Shown: positions 40,003-48,827, counted from the stretch's first letter. The stretch is DNA of 64,000 nt from Sphingobacterium kitahiroshimense (GCF_025961315.1 NZ_JAOQNK010000001.1:5146001-5210000), one strand, 5' to 3'. Numbers and translations: made by a program. Notes: generated from the sequence alone by a model not told the origin.

Positions 40003-40035
40003 AAAACGCTTGAATCTGGGAAATTCAAGCGTTTT
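40003..40035. terminator. Hairpin terminator near the MFS gene end
   Basis: Perfect 13-bp stem (AAAACGCTTGAAT) with a 7-nt loop. It lies about 200 bp beyond the MFS stop on the minus strand. Confidence 0.65.
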
Positions 40036-40230
40036 AATCTAACCAATTATTAACCTAATTTAATAATACATTTTTTGTGCCAAATTAATTGATTTCTTGA
40101 TAATATTGGCGAGTTTTTGGACTTCTACTTTTATATCCTACGAAATCTTGATTGCCAGTGTTGCTGACAATATTGCCTTACTATCCATTTAGATATCTAC
40201 TTTAAGTTAATGTGGCGGCAGTCAATCTTA

Positions 40231-41478
40231 TTATGTATTATGTCCAGATTTCCCGACTTTAACCCATAATTCGATTAGTAGCCCAGCCAAAAGCATAGAG
40301 ACGCCGGCAGCAACAAATACACCAACAATTCCCGTAAAGTTAAATAACATTCCCCCTGCGGCTGCACCAGCTGCAATAGCCCCCTGTACGGCTGCCACAA
40401 CCATGCCTCCGGCACTTTCGGCTTGGTCAGGAACGGCTCTTGCAACCCAATTTGACCATGCTACAGGAACCCCGCCAAAAGCCATTCCCCAAATCGCAAT
40501 TAATAGCGCATGTCCTACAAAAGAAGATGGAATCATTACCAAAAGCAATGCTATGATACCTACGATCATTGGCATCAATACCAGTGTTCTACGCAAACTT
40601 CTTTCCAGTAGTTTACCGGCTAATAACGTTCCTGCAAAATTAGCTACTCCAAATCCTAGAAGCATGAGGGCTAAACCATTAGGCCCTATCGAAATAGTGC
40701 TTTCTAAAAACGGACGTATGTAGGTAAACAGTGCGTAATGCCCCATGTGTGCTAGTACACAGCCTACCATTCCTATAGCTATCCCTGGCCGTAAAAGTAT
40801 ACTGGACACTGTACCCGAGGTTGCTGTTTTCTGGGGTCTTAGTCGAGGCAGAGTGAACCATTGGAAAACCAGTGTGATTACCCCTATTACAGCCGCCGCA
40901 TAGAAGGCACTTCTCCATCCCAAGATCCCTCCTAAGTAGCTTCCCAAGGGTACGGATACCACTGTTCCAACGGCTATGCCACTAAAAATTATAGAAAGAG
41001 CTCTTGGGACGAGTGCTGCAGGTACTAAACGCATTGCAACTGCTGCCGCCATCGCCCAAAAACCTCCCAGAGCAACACCTAATAATGTTCGCATGACGAG
41101 CAGTACTATTAAACTGGAAGAAAAAGCGACCAATAAATTAGAAGTAACCATTAAAAATGAAAACGCAAGTAGTACCCATCGTCTGTCTAAAGACCGTGTC
41201 AGACCTGGTAAGATTAACCCCGAACATAATGCCGCAACTGCTGTAACAGTAACGGTTTGGCCTGCAACAGCTTCAGACACCCCGAGCTCCGAAGCCATAG
41301 GGGTTAGGAGACTCGCCGGTAAATACTCAGACGTCAACAATCCAAAAACGCCCATTGTTAGGGAAAACACTGCAGTCCAAGCTGGTGCGGTCGGTCCTCC
41401 ATTATTGGAGTCTAAGGGAGCTGCATGTATTCTTGTAACAACTTTACATTTGTTGTTACATAAATTTAAACTATCCAT
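40231..41478 (-). CDS. MFS drug/metabolite efflux transporter (NepI/AraJ-like)
   Basis: About 415 aa from the ATG at 41478, with twelve hydrophobic segments. The opening SLTMGVFGLLTSEYLPASLL and the loop after TM2 (LTRSLDRRWVLLAF, the MFS motif A position) fit the DHA1 subgroup that exports sugars, purine ribonucleosides or drugs. GMAFGGVPVAWSNW resembles NepI. The coding sequence is visibly richer in G and C than the surroundings, suggesting transfer. An AraC regulator lies directly upstream on the same strand. The substrate cannot be told. Confidence 0.88.
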   Translation of the reverse strand: MDSLNLCNNKCKVVTRIHAAPLDSNNGGPTAPAWTAVFSLTMGVFGLLTSEYLPASLLTPMASELGVSEAVAGQTVTVTAVAALCSGLILPGLTRSLDRRWVLLAFSFLMVTSNLLVAFSSSLIVLLVMRTLLGVALGGFWAMAAAVAMRLVPAALVPRALSIIFSGIAVGTVVSVPLGSYLGGILGWRSAFYAAAVIGVITLVFQWFTLPRLRPQKTATSGTVSSILLRPGIAIGMVGCVLAHMGHYALFTYIRPFLESTISIGPNGLALMLLGFGVANFAGTLLAGKLLERSLRRTLVLMPMIVGIIALLLVMIPSSFVGHALLIAIWGMAFGGVPVAWSNWVARAVPDQAESAGGMVVAAVQGAIAAGAAAGGMLFNFTGIVGVFVAAGVSMLLAGLLIELWVKVGKSGHNT

Positions 41479-41662
41479 AAAAACAAATTTATTATGGATC
41501 AAATCTCGTTTTTAATAATTATGAAAAGTTATGACAATCAAACGGATCGTAATGAAATACAAACAGCAATATCAACCCTAATTGTTTTCATTTGTAAACA
41601 TATATATATGATCCGAAAGTGCTGTTTTAATAGAAAATTACAATGAGTTTTATATTGCTATT

Positions 41663-42577
41663 TTATTTTTTAATATATACTGATCCCGTGTTTTTCCGAA
41701 ATTGTAAAGGAGTAACAGCGGTTTGCTTTTTAAAGAAAAAGATAAAGTTAGATGAATGTTCAAAACCTAAGCTGAATGCTATCTGAGAGATGTCCCAACT
41801 ACTAAATTGTAACAATGCTTTTGCCTCCTGAAGTATCCTTTCCGTGATCCACTCCGTAGTTGTTTTGCCTGTATATTCCTTCAAAGCGCGGTTCAAGGTA
41901 TTTGTATGAACATTTAGCTGAGCAGAAAATTCGTTTGCGGTATTTAATTTCAATGCCTGGCTTGGAGAATCGATTGGAAACTGCAATTCTAATAATTCCA
42001 CAAACAGTTTTGTAATGCGTTCGGACGCGTTCGCAGGTTGGTAAAACGTTTCTGGCGGTTGTATTTTCATAGCTTCATGCATAATGATCTGCACATAGCT
42101 TCGTAAAAGGTCATACTTATGTGTATAATCGGAATGGATTTCGCGAATCATATTTTCAAAATGCCCTTTTAATACATGAATATTCTCTGTGTTTGGAAAA
42201 AATAGATGCTCCCCACCGACTTTAAAGAGGGGGGACTGGGCTAGACTTTCGTTTCTGAAGTTGCGGGTAATAAAATCTTCAGTAAAAAGACAGAAATAAC
42301 CGCCCTGATCTTCCGAGGTTGGCTCCCAAGAGTATGGGATCATCGGATTAAAAAAGGTAATGGATGGTTTGTCAACCCTAATAGATTTATCTGCATAACT
42401 TAAAATTCCCGTGCCCTTTGTAATGATGGATATTTTATAAAAATCTCTGCGATTGGGAGGGAGAGAAGTGCTATCGCAAGAAAAATTCTCTCGATTATAA
42501 ACATTAAAACCGCGAGCTTCCATATCGATACGTCCATGTCGGCTATAAAACTCTGATACACTTTCCTTTCTACTCAT
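41663..42577 (-). CDS. AraC-family transcriptional regulator
   Basis: 304 aa. An N-terminal cupin-like sensor (GTGILSYADKSIRVDKPSIT) is followed by the double-HTH AraC domain (FSAQLNVHTNTLNRALKEYT, then SWDISQIAFSLGFEHSSNFIFFFKKQ and TPLQFR). It sits 184 bp upstream of the MFS gene in the same direction and is the likely regulator of that exporter. Confidence 0.9.
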   Translation of the reverse strand: MSRKESVSEFYSRHGRIDMEARGFNVYNRENFSCDSTSLPPNRRDFYKISIITKGTGILSYADKSIRVDKPSITFFNPMIPYSWEPTSEDQGGYFCLFTEDFITRNFRNESLAQSPLFKVGGEHLFFPNTENIHVLKGHFENMIREIHSDYTHKYDLLRSYVQIIMHEAMKIQPPETFYQPANASERITKLFVELLELQFPIDSPSQALKLNTANEFSAQLNVHTNTLNRALKEYTGKTTTEWITERILQEAKALLQFSSWDISQIAFSLGFEHSSNFIFFFKKQTAVTPLQFRKNTGSVYIKK

Positions 42578-42973
42578 AGTACAAACTTATGAAATTGAAA
42601 CGGTCATAGACAATATTTTTGTTTCCAGTAAAAAATATAGAAGATATAAACTACATCTCATAAAATTTGGATTCTCTAGCTAAATCTTGTGTTTATATCC
42701 GTCCTGGTAATATGTGATTACTCCGCAGCCTCCATATCCGTAGGCTTAAAGCCTGTAATTCCCATTACTAGTTTCTCATGTAATTAATCCGAATATTCAA
42801 CTACCAGGCAGGCTCATCTTCATCCTTAAAATACATCTAAAAGTTCATCCTACTGGAGAATTTTGTATTCTTTATGAGTAGTTTTTTATAATTTATAATG
42901 TTCTTGAAATTAGCATGAAGGCATCAATATTGTCATATCTTCTAATGTAATTAAAATAAAATTTACATTTTAA
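42578..42973. other. Gap without an intact gene
   Basis: Minus-strand reading around 42720-42785 gives a short open end, MGITGFKPTDMEAAE, then a stop, with a stop close upstream. It may be the tail of a lost gene. The rest is AT-rich. Confidence 0.3.
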
Positions 42974-43014
42974 TAAAAAACTCTCTTTTTGAGAGTTTTT
43001 TATTATTACCTTTG
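42974..43014 (+). promoter_or_regulatory. Promoter and hairpin/operator of the HigB-HigA-ATPase operon
   Basis: TACCTTTG (43007-43014) matches the Bacteroidota -7 box TAnnTTTG, with a TTTTTG upstream at 42986-42991 (spacing a little short). An 11-bp inverted repeat AAAAAACTCTC / GAGAGTTTTTT (42974-43001) overlaps the -33 region. It could end upstream transcripts and serve as the antitoxin operator; the latter is inference. Confidence 0.5.
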
Positions 43015-43049
43015 TGTTCAAGAGCAAAACCATTGATCTGTGTTTCAGT

Positions 43050-43415
43050 ATGGTGAGAATTATAAAAATTACTTCTATTGATAGTTATATCAAAACTAAT
43101 CCGAGAGAGAAGAAGGCTCTTGAAGCTTGGGTGTCGATTGTAAAATCCCAAGCTTGGGGGAAACCTCAAGATATTGTAGCATCCTTTGGAGCAAAAGCGG
43201 TAGATATTTTAGGAAAGGCTGATGCAAAAGCTGATACACCCAATAGTGAACGGGCTGTCATTGATATTCGAGGTAATAATTTACGGATTATAGTAAAATA
43301 TCAGTTTCACGAAAAGCTTAAAAATGGGGTTATCTATGTAAAATGGATTGGTACCCATGCCGAATATACTAGACTTTGTAATCTGAACAATCAGTATACA
43401 GTAGAAATGTTTTAA
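43050..43415 (+). CDS. HigB-family mRNA interferase toxin
   Basis: A RelE-fold ribosome-dependent mRNA-cleaving toxin. The family pattern is clear: AWVSIVKSQAWGKPQDIVASF in the helical part, ERAVIDIRGNNLRIIVKYQF in the central strands, and IYVKWIGTHAEYTRL at the end. The start at 43050 (MVRIIKI) is chosen because the 12 upstream residues are not family-like and overlap the likely transcript leader. Its stop codon directly abuts the antitoxin ATG. Length 121 aa is slightly above the usual 95-115. Confidence 0.88.
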   Translation: MVRIIKITSIDSYIKTNPREKKALEAWVSIVKSQAWGKPQDIVASFGAKAVDILGKADAKADTPNSERAVIDIRGNNLRIIVKYQFHEKLKNGVIYVKWIGTHAEYTRLCNLNNQYTVEMF

Positions 43416-43940
43416 ATGAAAGTGATGAAAAAGAAAATGTTTAAAAATGAGGAGGAATACAACCTGGCAGTTGCCAAGTTGGAAGAAATCGGTGATCGCG
43501 CAGATTTTGGAGAAAACGAAGATCTCATCAAACAATTTGAACAGCTTTCCGATTGGATAGAAGCCTACGAAAATGATATAACAGACATTAATGTAGGTAA
43601 TCCTATTGAGATCATCAAGCTTAAGATGAGCTACATGGGACTTAAACAGAGAGATTTACAACCTTATATAGGGAGCAGTGGAATCATTTCCGAGGTTATG
43701 AATAAAAAGAGAGCGCTGTCAAAGAACATGATTCGCGAGTTATCTGAGTTTTTGCATTTGGACCAAGACTTACTCAACGTGAAATATGACCTATTAGTTT
43801 CTAGTTCAAAAGAAAAAAAACAGAGCTCATTAACTGTATTTACAGAAAGTGTGCTTTTTGAATATATCAATACTGCTCAAACTGCATTATTTAAAAAAAG
43901 AGTCTCTGAAAAAGGAGCACTATTTGCTATAGGTTGTTAA
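43416..43940 (+). CDS. HigA-family antitoxin with extra C-terminal segment
   Basis: An XRE-type antitoxin and autorepressor of 174 aa. The N-terminal part (NEEEYNLAVAKLEEIGDRA) and the HTH (IEIIKLKMSYMGLKQRDLQ, YIGSSGIISEVMNKKRALS, MIRELSEFLHLDQDLL) are canonical HigA. HigA proteins of this type normally end near residue 125-130. Here about 45 more residues follow (SSSKEKKQSSLTVFTESVLF ...). The stop is 1 base before the ATPase start, so the three genes are translationally coupled. The extension is a candidate interface with the ATPase (inference). Confidence 0.88.
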   Translation: MKVMKKKMFKNEEEYNLAVAKLEEIGDRADFGENEDLIKQFEQLSDWIEAYENDITDINVGNPIEIIKLKMSYMGLKQRDLQPYIGSSGIISEVMNKKRALSKNMIRELSEFLHLDQDLLNVKYDLLVSSSKEKKQSSLTVFTESVLFEYINTAQTALFKKRVSEKGALFAIGC

Positions 43941-43941
43941 T

Positions 43942-45618
43942 ATGAAAACAATAACTTTTTATTCGTACAAAGGCGGTGTAGGACGTTCCTTAGCATTGGC
44001 CAATATTGCCAATAGATTAGCAGAGTTTGGCAAGAAGGTCTGTATGCTTGATTTTGATCTTGAGGCTCCAGGTTTACATATCAAGTTTAGTGATAGTATA
44101 GGGAAGAGTGGGATAAAAGGAGGCTTAGTAGATTACATTCACAAGTTTACTACGGAAAATATTGTTCCAGAGAATATTTTAGATTATGTCACTGAAGTAA
44201 ATTCATTTAAAGATGGAGGGGGAACTATCTGTTTGATCGCTGCTGGTGATACGACAAGAGAAGAATATTGGAAAAAATTATCTCATATTAACTGGACGAA
44301 GCTTTTTTACGAAAAAGATAGCTTAGGAGTAGATTTCTTTTACAATTTAAAATTTCAGATCGAAAACCAACTGTCGCCAGATGTTTTATTGATTGACTCT
44401 CGAACAGGGATTACAGATATCGCAGGCGTTACCATGTCTATTATGGCAGATGAAGTTGTGTTGTTTGCAGCGAATAATACAGAAAACCTTGATGGAATAG
44501 GACAGGTGCTTTGTTCATTAGCTGTACCATCAAATTCATTAAGAAATACGGTACCCAAGATTAACGTTGTACTTTCCAGAATTCCTTATTTTACTAAAGC
44601 TAAAGATAAACCAAGGGAAGCGAATGCAAAAAGTACAGCATTAAGAATTTTGAATGAAAAATTAGAGCATAAGAAGATAAAGGACTTCGCAGTTGAAAAG
44701 ATATTTGTTGTTCATTCGGAGCCTGAATTAGAGATGCGAGAAGAGATTCGAATGCATCACAGGAATGATGATTTATTAGGTCAATCGGTTACCTCTGCAG
44801 ACTATTTGGAGTTGTTTCAGGAACTCACGCATGATGTGGTGGTTGATAACCATGAAGCAGATAAGCTTGATAATTTTATGAAAGCAAATATGCTTGTAGA
44901 TAAAGCGCTAAAAAGCAAAGTAAGAGAAGAACGAATTTCGTATTTGAAAGAAGCTATACAATCCTATCCTAGATTTTCTTTTGCGTATCTATATTTGGGA
45001 ATTGCATATCTTGACGCTGATCTATGTACAGAAGCAATCGCAAATTTGGAGATAGCAGAGGTGTTAAACGCAAAATTAGCTGCTAATGCTGAATATTTTA
45101 AAGGTCATGTTTTTGTTAAACAAGGCAAATTTGATGAAGCTAAAAATCTTTTTGAACATCAATTGGATATTGAATTGAATGTAAGTGGATCTTTATCAAT
45201 GCTTGGATTAATCTATTATAAGAAAAATGATTATGTGAAATCATCAATGTATTATAAACTGACAATTGATCGAGACCCTGAAAACCCTAACCTTTGGAAT
45301 GGTTATGCAAACAGTTTACGTGCTTCTGGTAAGTATAACGAAGGTTTTGAGGCTATTTATAAATCTTTGGAACTCGATCCGCAGCACATACATGCAAATG
45401 CTACATTAGCAGAGTTGAATGCAAGTCTAGGTAATTATCGCGAGTTTTATAAAAATATGGATTTAGCTTTTTCTTTGGGATTGACTAATAAAGATTTTCA
45501 ACAAATTGTAGAGGAAGAAGAAATTTATCATCAATTTATGAATGATGAAAATTTTAAAAAAATCTTAGATAAATATAAAATTGATGTTAAGTGGGATGGG
45601 GCTCAAAACAATATTTGA
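43942..45618 (+). CDS. KGGVGR-motif ParA/MinD-like ATPase with C-terminal TPR repeats
   Basis: 558 aa, cytoplasmic. It opens with the deviant Walker A YSYKGGVGRSLALANIA, then the Walker A' region MLDFDLEAPGLH, the Walker B VLLIDSRTGITDIAG and the switch-like VVLFAANNTENLDGIG. From about residue 330 it is a TPR array (FAYLYLGIAYLDADLCTEAI, AEYFKGHVFVKQGKFDEAK, SLSMLGLIYYKKNDYVKSS, LWNGYANSLRASGKYNEGF). KGGVGR-variant ATPases with TPRs are known from bacterial conflict loci. As third gene of a HigBA operon it is unusual. It may sense a trigger through the TPRs and gate the toxin; this is inference. Confidence 0.85.
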   Translation: MKTITFYSYKGGVGRSLALANIANRLAEFGKKVCMLDFDLEAPGLHIKFSDSIGKSGIKGGLVDYIHKFTTENIVPENILDYVTEVNSFKDGGGTICLIAAGDTTREEYWKKLSHINWTKLFYEKDSLGVDFFYNLKFQIENQLSPDVLLIDSRTGITDIAGVTMSIMADEVVLFAANNTENLDGIGQVLCSLAVPSNSLRNTVPKINVVLSRIPYFTKAKDKPREANAKSTALRILNEKLEHKKIKDFAVEKIFVVHSEPELEMREEIRMHHRNDDLLGQSVTSADYLELFQELTHDVVVDNHEADKLDNFMKANMLVDKALKSKVREERISYLKEAIQSYPRFSFAYLYLGIAYLDADLCTEAIANLEIAEVLNAKLAANAEYFKGHVFVKQGKFDEAKNLFEHQLDIELNVSGSLSMLGLIYYKKNDYVKSSMYYKLTIDRDPENPNLWNGYANSLRASGKYNEGFEAIYKSLELDPQHIHANATLAELNASLGNYREFYKNMDLAFSLGLTNKDFQQIVEEEEIYHQFMNDENFKKILDKYKIDVKWDGAQNNI

Positions 45619-46162
45619 CGAATTGAAAGCAAAGGCCCAATTCTTTATTAACTTATAACGAGGTAAGTAGAAGAAATGGATGTGGAAAACTTCCAAATTC
45701 TTTCTAGATAAATATGATTTAAAATTTAGTATTTTTGTTTTAATTGTTGTATTGATGGTAAAATAATTAGTAGGATGAAAATTTGAAATTTGATTAAATA
45801 ATATATAAGAAAATAGGAAGATGATATAAAAAAAAGAGCCAAGTATCTCACCTCTTAGCTCTTTAAATTTTATCATCCGTACCTGAAAGGTAGAATAGAG
45901 TTATTATTTTTTTATTAAACGCGAAATAACGGATTTTGTTTCAAAAAAAAGAATAAAATCAGATTTTCCGTAATTATACTCTTTCCTTTCCAGTGTAACT
46001 TGGGTCTTGACCTCCCCATGTCCTTTACGAAAAATTAGATCACAGCTTAATAGTAAAAATCTTAACAGGATGCTTTGGCAATGTTATGGTCTTTTCATTT
46101 TGGAAAAATCTATAATGTCACATCTGATGGAAGATTATGTTCAAAATTTTAAAGTTAATTCA
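45619..46162. other. Gap with weak terminator
   Basis: A hairpin at 45833-45864 (AAAGAGC / GCTCTTT) may end the ATPase operon. The rest, to the small gene at 46163, is AT-rich with no gene I can support. Confidence 0.4.
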
Positions 46163-46336
46163 ATGGCAGGTAATGGCAAATCAGGCGACAATCGCCGTCA
46201 TGGTTACGTGGGAGAACGTAGCCAATCACAAAATCCAGTAACAGGATTATGGACCAAGCGTGATACGCAAACAGGACAATTTATGGATGTCAAAACATCT
46301 GGTGGTAAATTTAAAGGTGTTAGAAAGGAGAAATAA
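46163..46336 (+). CDS. Small basic conserved protein of unknown function
   Basis: Fifty-seven residues, Gly/Lys/Arg-rich (GNGKSGDNRRHGYVGERSQ, TKRDTQTGQFMDVKTSGG, FKGVRKEK). I recognise this as a short family scattered through Bacteroidota and other bacteria, without known role. The longer upstream frame is not family-like, so the ATG at 46163 is used. It lies 3 bp before the next small gene. Confidence 0.7.
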   Translation: MAGNGKSGDNRRHGYVGERSQSQNPVTGLWTKRDTQTGQFMDVKTSGGKFKGVRKEK

Positions 46337-46339
46337 AAT

Positions 46340-46549
46340 ATGAAAAAATACTATATCAATAATAGTATACAAGCAAATGGTGATTATGAAGTTCATGCTC
46401 AGGGCTGTGTATTTTTCCCTACCCAAGATTCTACTTATCTGGGAGAATTTTGGGCTTGTCAATCTGCAGTTGTAGAAGCAAAACGAAGATTTCCACTTAG
46501 AAAAATAAATGGTTGTTATTATTGCAGCAGAGAGTGCCATACGAGTTAA
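46340..46549 (+). CDS. Small Cys-containing protein of unknown function
   Basis: Sixty-nine residues with the pattern YYINNSIQANGDYEVHAQGC, then LGEFWACQSAVVEAKRRFP, and a C-terminal CYYCSRECH. Four or five cysteines plus His suggest a metal site. Similar short proteins occur widely in Bacteroidota. It is coupled to the preceding 57-aa gene. Confidence 0.72.
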   Translation: MKKYYINNSIQANGDYEVHAQGCVFFPTQDSTYLGEFWACQSAVVEAKRRFPLRKINGCYYCSRECHTS

Positions 46550-46613
46550 ATAATTGAATTTGAAAAAAGGTCGGGATAATTTTCGAAATATCTCGACCAT
46601 AAATTTAGAAAAA

Positions 46614-46955
46614 ATGGATAATACATATGTTATAGCTTCCAAATATGAGAACTTTATTAGGAAAGTTTTTAATTGTGACAGGAATAAACATGGAGCCCAT
46701 TTAAGTTATATGCAGAATGCCATGTTTATGGAGCAAGGTGAAACATACTCAAAGCATCTTGGTTCTTTGGACAAGCAGTTTCATACAGTTCACGGGTACA
46801 TAGAAAAAGCTTTACTGCATTTGATAAAGAAATCAAAAAATGGAAATGAAAAGGTTTCATTTCAAGAGCTATTAATAAAATCTCAAGAAGCTACGAATGC
46901 AAAAGAATTAATGATAATTGTAAACATAGCTTTTGATAAATTAAAAAAAATATAA
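46614..46955 (+). CDS. Hypothetical helical protein
   Basis: About 113 aa from the ATG at 46614 (MDNTYVIASKYENFIRKVF), almost wholly helical and charged. The longer frame begins at a TTG. No family recognised. It is the third gene of a small plus-strand run. Confidence 0.55.
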   Translation: MDNTYVIASKYENFIRKVFNCDRNKHGAHLSYMQNAMFMEQGETYSKHLGSLDKQFHTVHGYIEKALLHLIKKSKNGNEKVSFQELLIKSQEATNAKELMIIVNIAFDKLKKI

Positions 46956-47190
46956 AAAATGGATAACAAAAAAGACAGACCGAAACTGTCCGTTTAACGA
47001 TCTCCTAAATTAATTAGTGCCAAATTTCTCTTTCTTGACGTATTTTGTGTTTGCTGTAACAATTGCTTTAGTGAAACTAATATACAAATAGTTTCAATGT
47101 CTAGTTCTGAAATAGCTTTATATAGAAAAGGTTTTGTCCGCTTTTTAGTTTACACTTGGTCTACTACGATTCTTACCTTACATAAATAAT

Positions 47191-47556
47191 TTAAAATATT
47201 AATGAATGCCAATCAAAATTGCAGTATCTACACTGTTTTGCATGAGGGATCCTTGCTAACTTGCCGCATTTAGGACAGTTGTTGAAGATGATTTCAGTAT
47301 AATGATGAGAAAAAATGCGTTCGGCTGTATTTTTATAAAAATTCTCAGTTCCATCTTTTAGCAGAGATAAGGCCACACTATCTTTAGTAAGCCATCCAGC
47401 TTTATGATAGATCTTCGTCATTTTGTCGTGATTCTCATTATCCCCAATTTTCAACAATGAATGGATATGCTTGTAAGCAAGTTTCTCCTTTGGATTCATA
47501 AGATGAAGATAGTAAGTAATAATGTAGTTTTGAGTTTCTGGATCTATCATGATCAT
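47191..47556 (-). CDS. Zinc-ribbon family protein, copy 4 (intact)
   Basis: 121 aa. It has an N-terminal helical region (MIDPETQNYIITYYLHLM, KEKLAYKHIHSLLKI), a middle with KIYHKAGWLTKDSVALSLLK, and a C-terminal Cys4 zinc ribbon CPKCGKLARIPHAKQCRYC followed by FDWH. No signal peptide. The function is unknown. It is one of five copies in this window (two intact, three broken). The intact 156-aa membrane protein lies directly upstream on the same strand (151-bp gap), an order repeated in decayed form at 19.5-20.3 kb. Confidence 0.8.
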   Translation of the reverse strand: MIMIDPETQNYIITYYLHLMNPKEKLAYKHIHSLLKIGDNENHDKMTKIYHKAGWLTKDSVALSLLKDGTENFYKNTAERIFSHHYTEIIFNNCPKCGKLARIPHAKQCRYCNFDWHSLIF

Positions 47557-47707
47557 TAATCTTATTTGCTAAACAATTTCATTGTAGTGCTACACTACAG
47601 AATTAAATCTCTTAAAATAAAGTTCTGCAACAGTTAGGGTTGTTATTTAATAATGATTTTGCTTTAATTTCTCCAAAGATCATTGGTCTTGTCATTGTTT
47701 TAATTTT

Positions 47708-48178
47708 CTAACTAATCCCCCCTTTAATCATCATTGCCAGAGCAAAATAAAGTGCAGAGGCGGCACATGTTACACCAATTACTTTTAGATATTTACCAAT
47801 TCCAGGTCTGTTATCTCTTAATAGTTGCATGTTATATAATGATGCTACTGCACCGATGCCACCGCCTATTCCACCACCAGTGAATACTAATAACATGGGT
47901 AGGAGTGACAATGCTATATGGTGCCAAGGAAGTTTCTCTACGATGTTGTATTTTATGCTGTCGATTTCAAGAGCTGGTACAATCTCTGGAAACGAAGCTT
48001 TTGGATATGCATTAATAAACTGTCCTTTGCTATCAGGTATTAAAAATGGTTTACCTTTTTCAGTCGATTGCTGTACAGGTATTTCATCCTTAAATAATTT
48101 TGACTTACCTGTCCAAAATGAAGTCTGCATTTCGAAATTAGAGTTCGGAAATTCTGGAAGTGTAAATTGGTGTTTCAT
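47708..48178 (-). CDS. Two-helix membrane protein of unknown function
   Basis: 156 aa. The first 100 residues are soluble (LPEFPNSNFEMQTSFWTGKS, SFPEIVPALEIDSIKYNIVEK). Two membrane helices follow: IALSLLPMLLVFTGGGIGGG and YLKVIGVTCAASALYFALAM. The glycine-rich first helix (TGGGIGGGIGAV) is striking and conserved in the decayed copy at 20.0-20.3 kb. No signal peptide, so the soluble part is probably cytoplasmic. The pairing with the zinc-ribbon family suggests a two-gene module. Confidence 0.75.
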   Translation of the reverse strand: MKHQFTLPEFPNSNFEMQTSFWTGKSKLFKDEIPVQQSTEKGKPFLIPDSKGQFINAYPKASFPEIVPALEIDSIKYNIVEKLPWHHIALSLLPMLLVFTGGGIGGGIGAVASLYNMQLLRDNRPGIGKYLKVIGVTCAASALYFALAMMIKGGIS

Positions 48179-48277
48179 ACTAATTATTATATATAATCAC
48201 TTAAAATATTATATTTTGACCTCACTATACACGTCTTTGAAAGTCTCAAAAAGAGGAAAATTCATTCCATCACAAAA

Positions 48278-48466
48278 ATTTACAAACAGTGCTGGCAGAT
48301 CGAGGTCTTCTTCAAGCATCTGAAGCAGCGCTTAAATGTATCATCTTTAATGGGTACTTTTGAAAATGCGTTGATGATCCAAATATGGACTTCGTTAATT
48401 GGCATATTATTGCTCAAATACCTTCAGAAAAAGGCCAAATACTACTGTAATCTGTCTAATTTGTTA
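48278..48466 (+). pseudogene. IS4-family transposase C-terminal remnant
   Basis: The frame reads IYKQCWQIEVFFKHLKQRLN, then GTFENALMIQIWTSLIGILL and LKYLQKKAKY, the typical end of IS4-type DDE transposases including the YREK-like Glu. The catalytic N-terminal part and the inverted repeats are missing. Confidence 0.7.
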
Positions 48467-48469
48467 AAG

Positions 48470-48636
48470 GTACAGGCTTTCTGTTCTCACCTTATTGGAC
48501 TGCCAAAGAAGCACATGCACATGTTGCAGAACTCGGTCCAAAAGAAGGTAATGTTTCCGTATTTTTTAAATTTTTCAATTAGAGGGCTCATTGAATATAG
48601 AAATGTTGTCAAAATGCTTTATCCATATATTACTTT
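48470..48636 (+). pseudogene. Duplicated gene-end remnant, copy B
   Basis: Reads GFLFSPYWTAKEAHAHVAEL then GPKEGNVSVFFKFFN and a stop. It matches the remnant at 38490. The parent protein is not recognised. It sits between the IS4 remnant and the DUF5808-like gene. Confidence 0.45.
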
Positions 48637-48827
48637 CAATTTCTAAATTTTAAATAAACAAATACAGCCGTCAAAAAAAGGAATAGACCTACTATTACCA
48701 AACTAATCGGTTTTGCAAAATTAAGCGTGTATCCATTCATGCTAGATGATCTTTTCGGAATTAATAGCCGTGAGTCTGCAGGATTATAGTAAAATACACC
48801 TAATTTATAAAATTTTTGATTATCCAT
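48636..48827 (-). CDS. DUF5808-like small membrane protein
   Basis: Sixty-three aa. The N-terminal half, KLGVFYYNPADSRLLIPKRS then GYTLNFAKP, fits the DUF5808 pattern as I know it. One membrane helix follows (VIVGLFLFLTAVFVYLKF). Intact here, frameshifted in the copy at 38682. It is followed on the same strand by a zinc-ribbon gene in both places. Confidence 0.75.
   Translation of the reverse strand: MDNQKFYKLGVFYYNPADSRLLIPKRSSSMNGYTLNFAKPISLVIVGLFLFLTAVFVYLKFRN

Noticed and set aside
40976-41515. 179-codon frame antisense to the MFS gene
   Set aside because: A long shadow frame caused by the G+C-rich codon bias of the MFS gene; low-complexity Ala/Thr composition.
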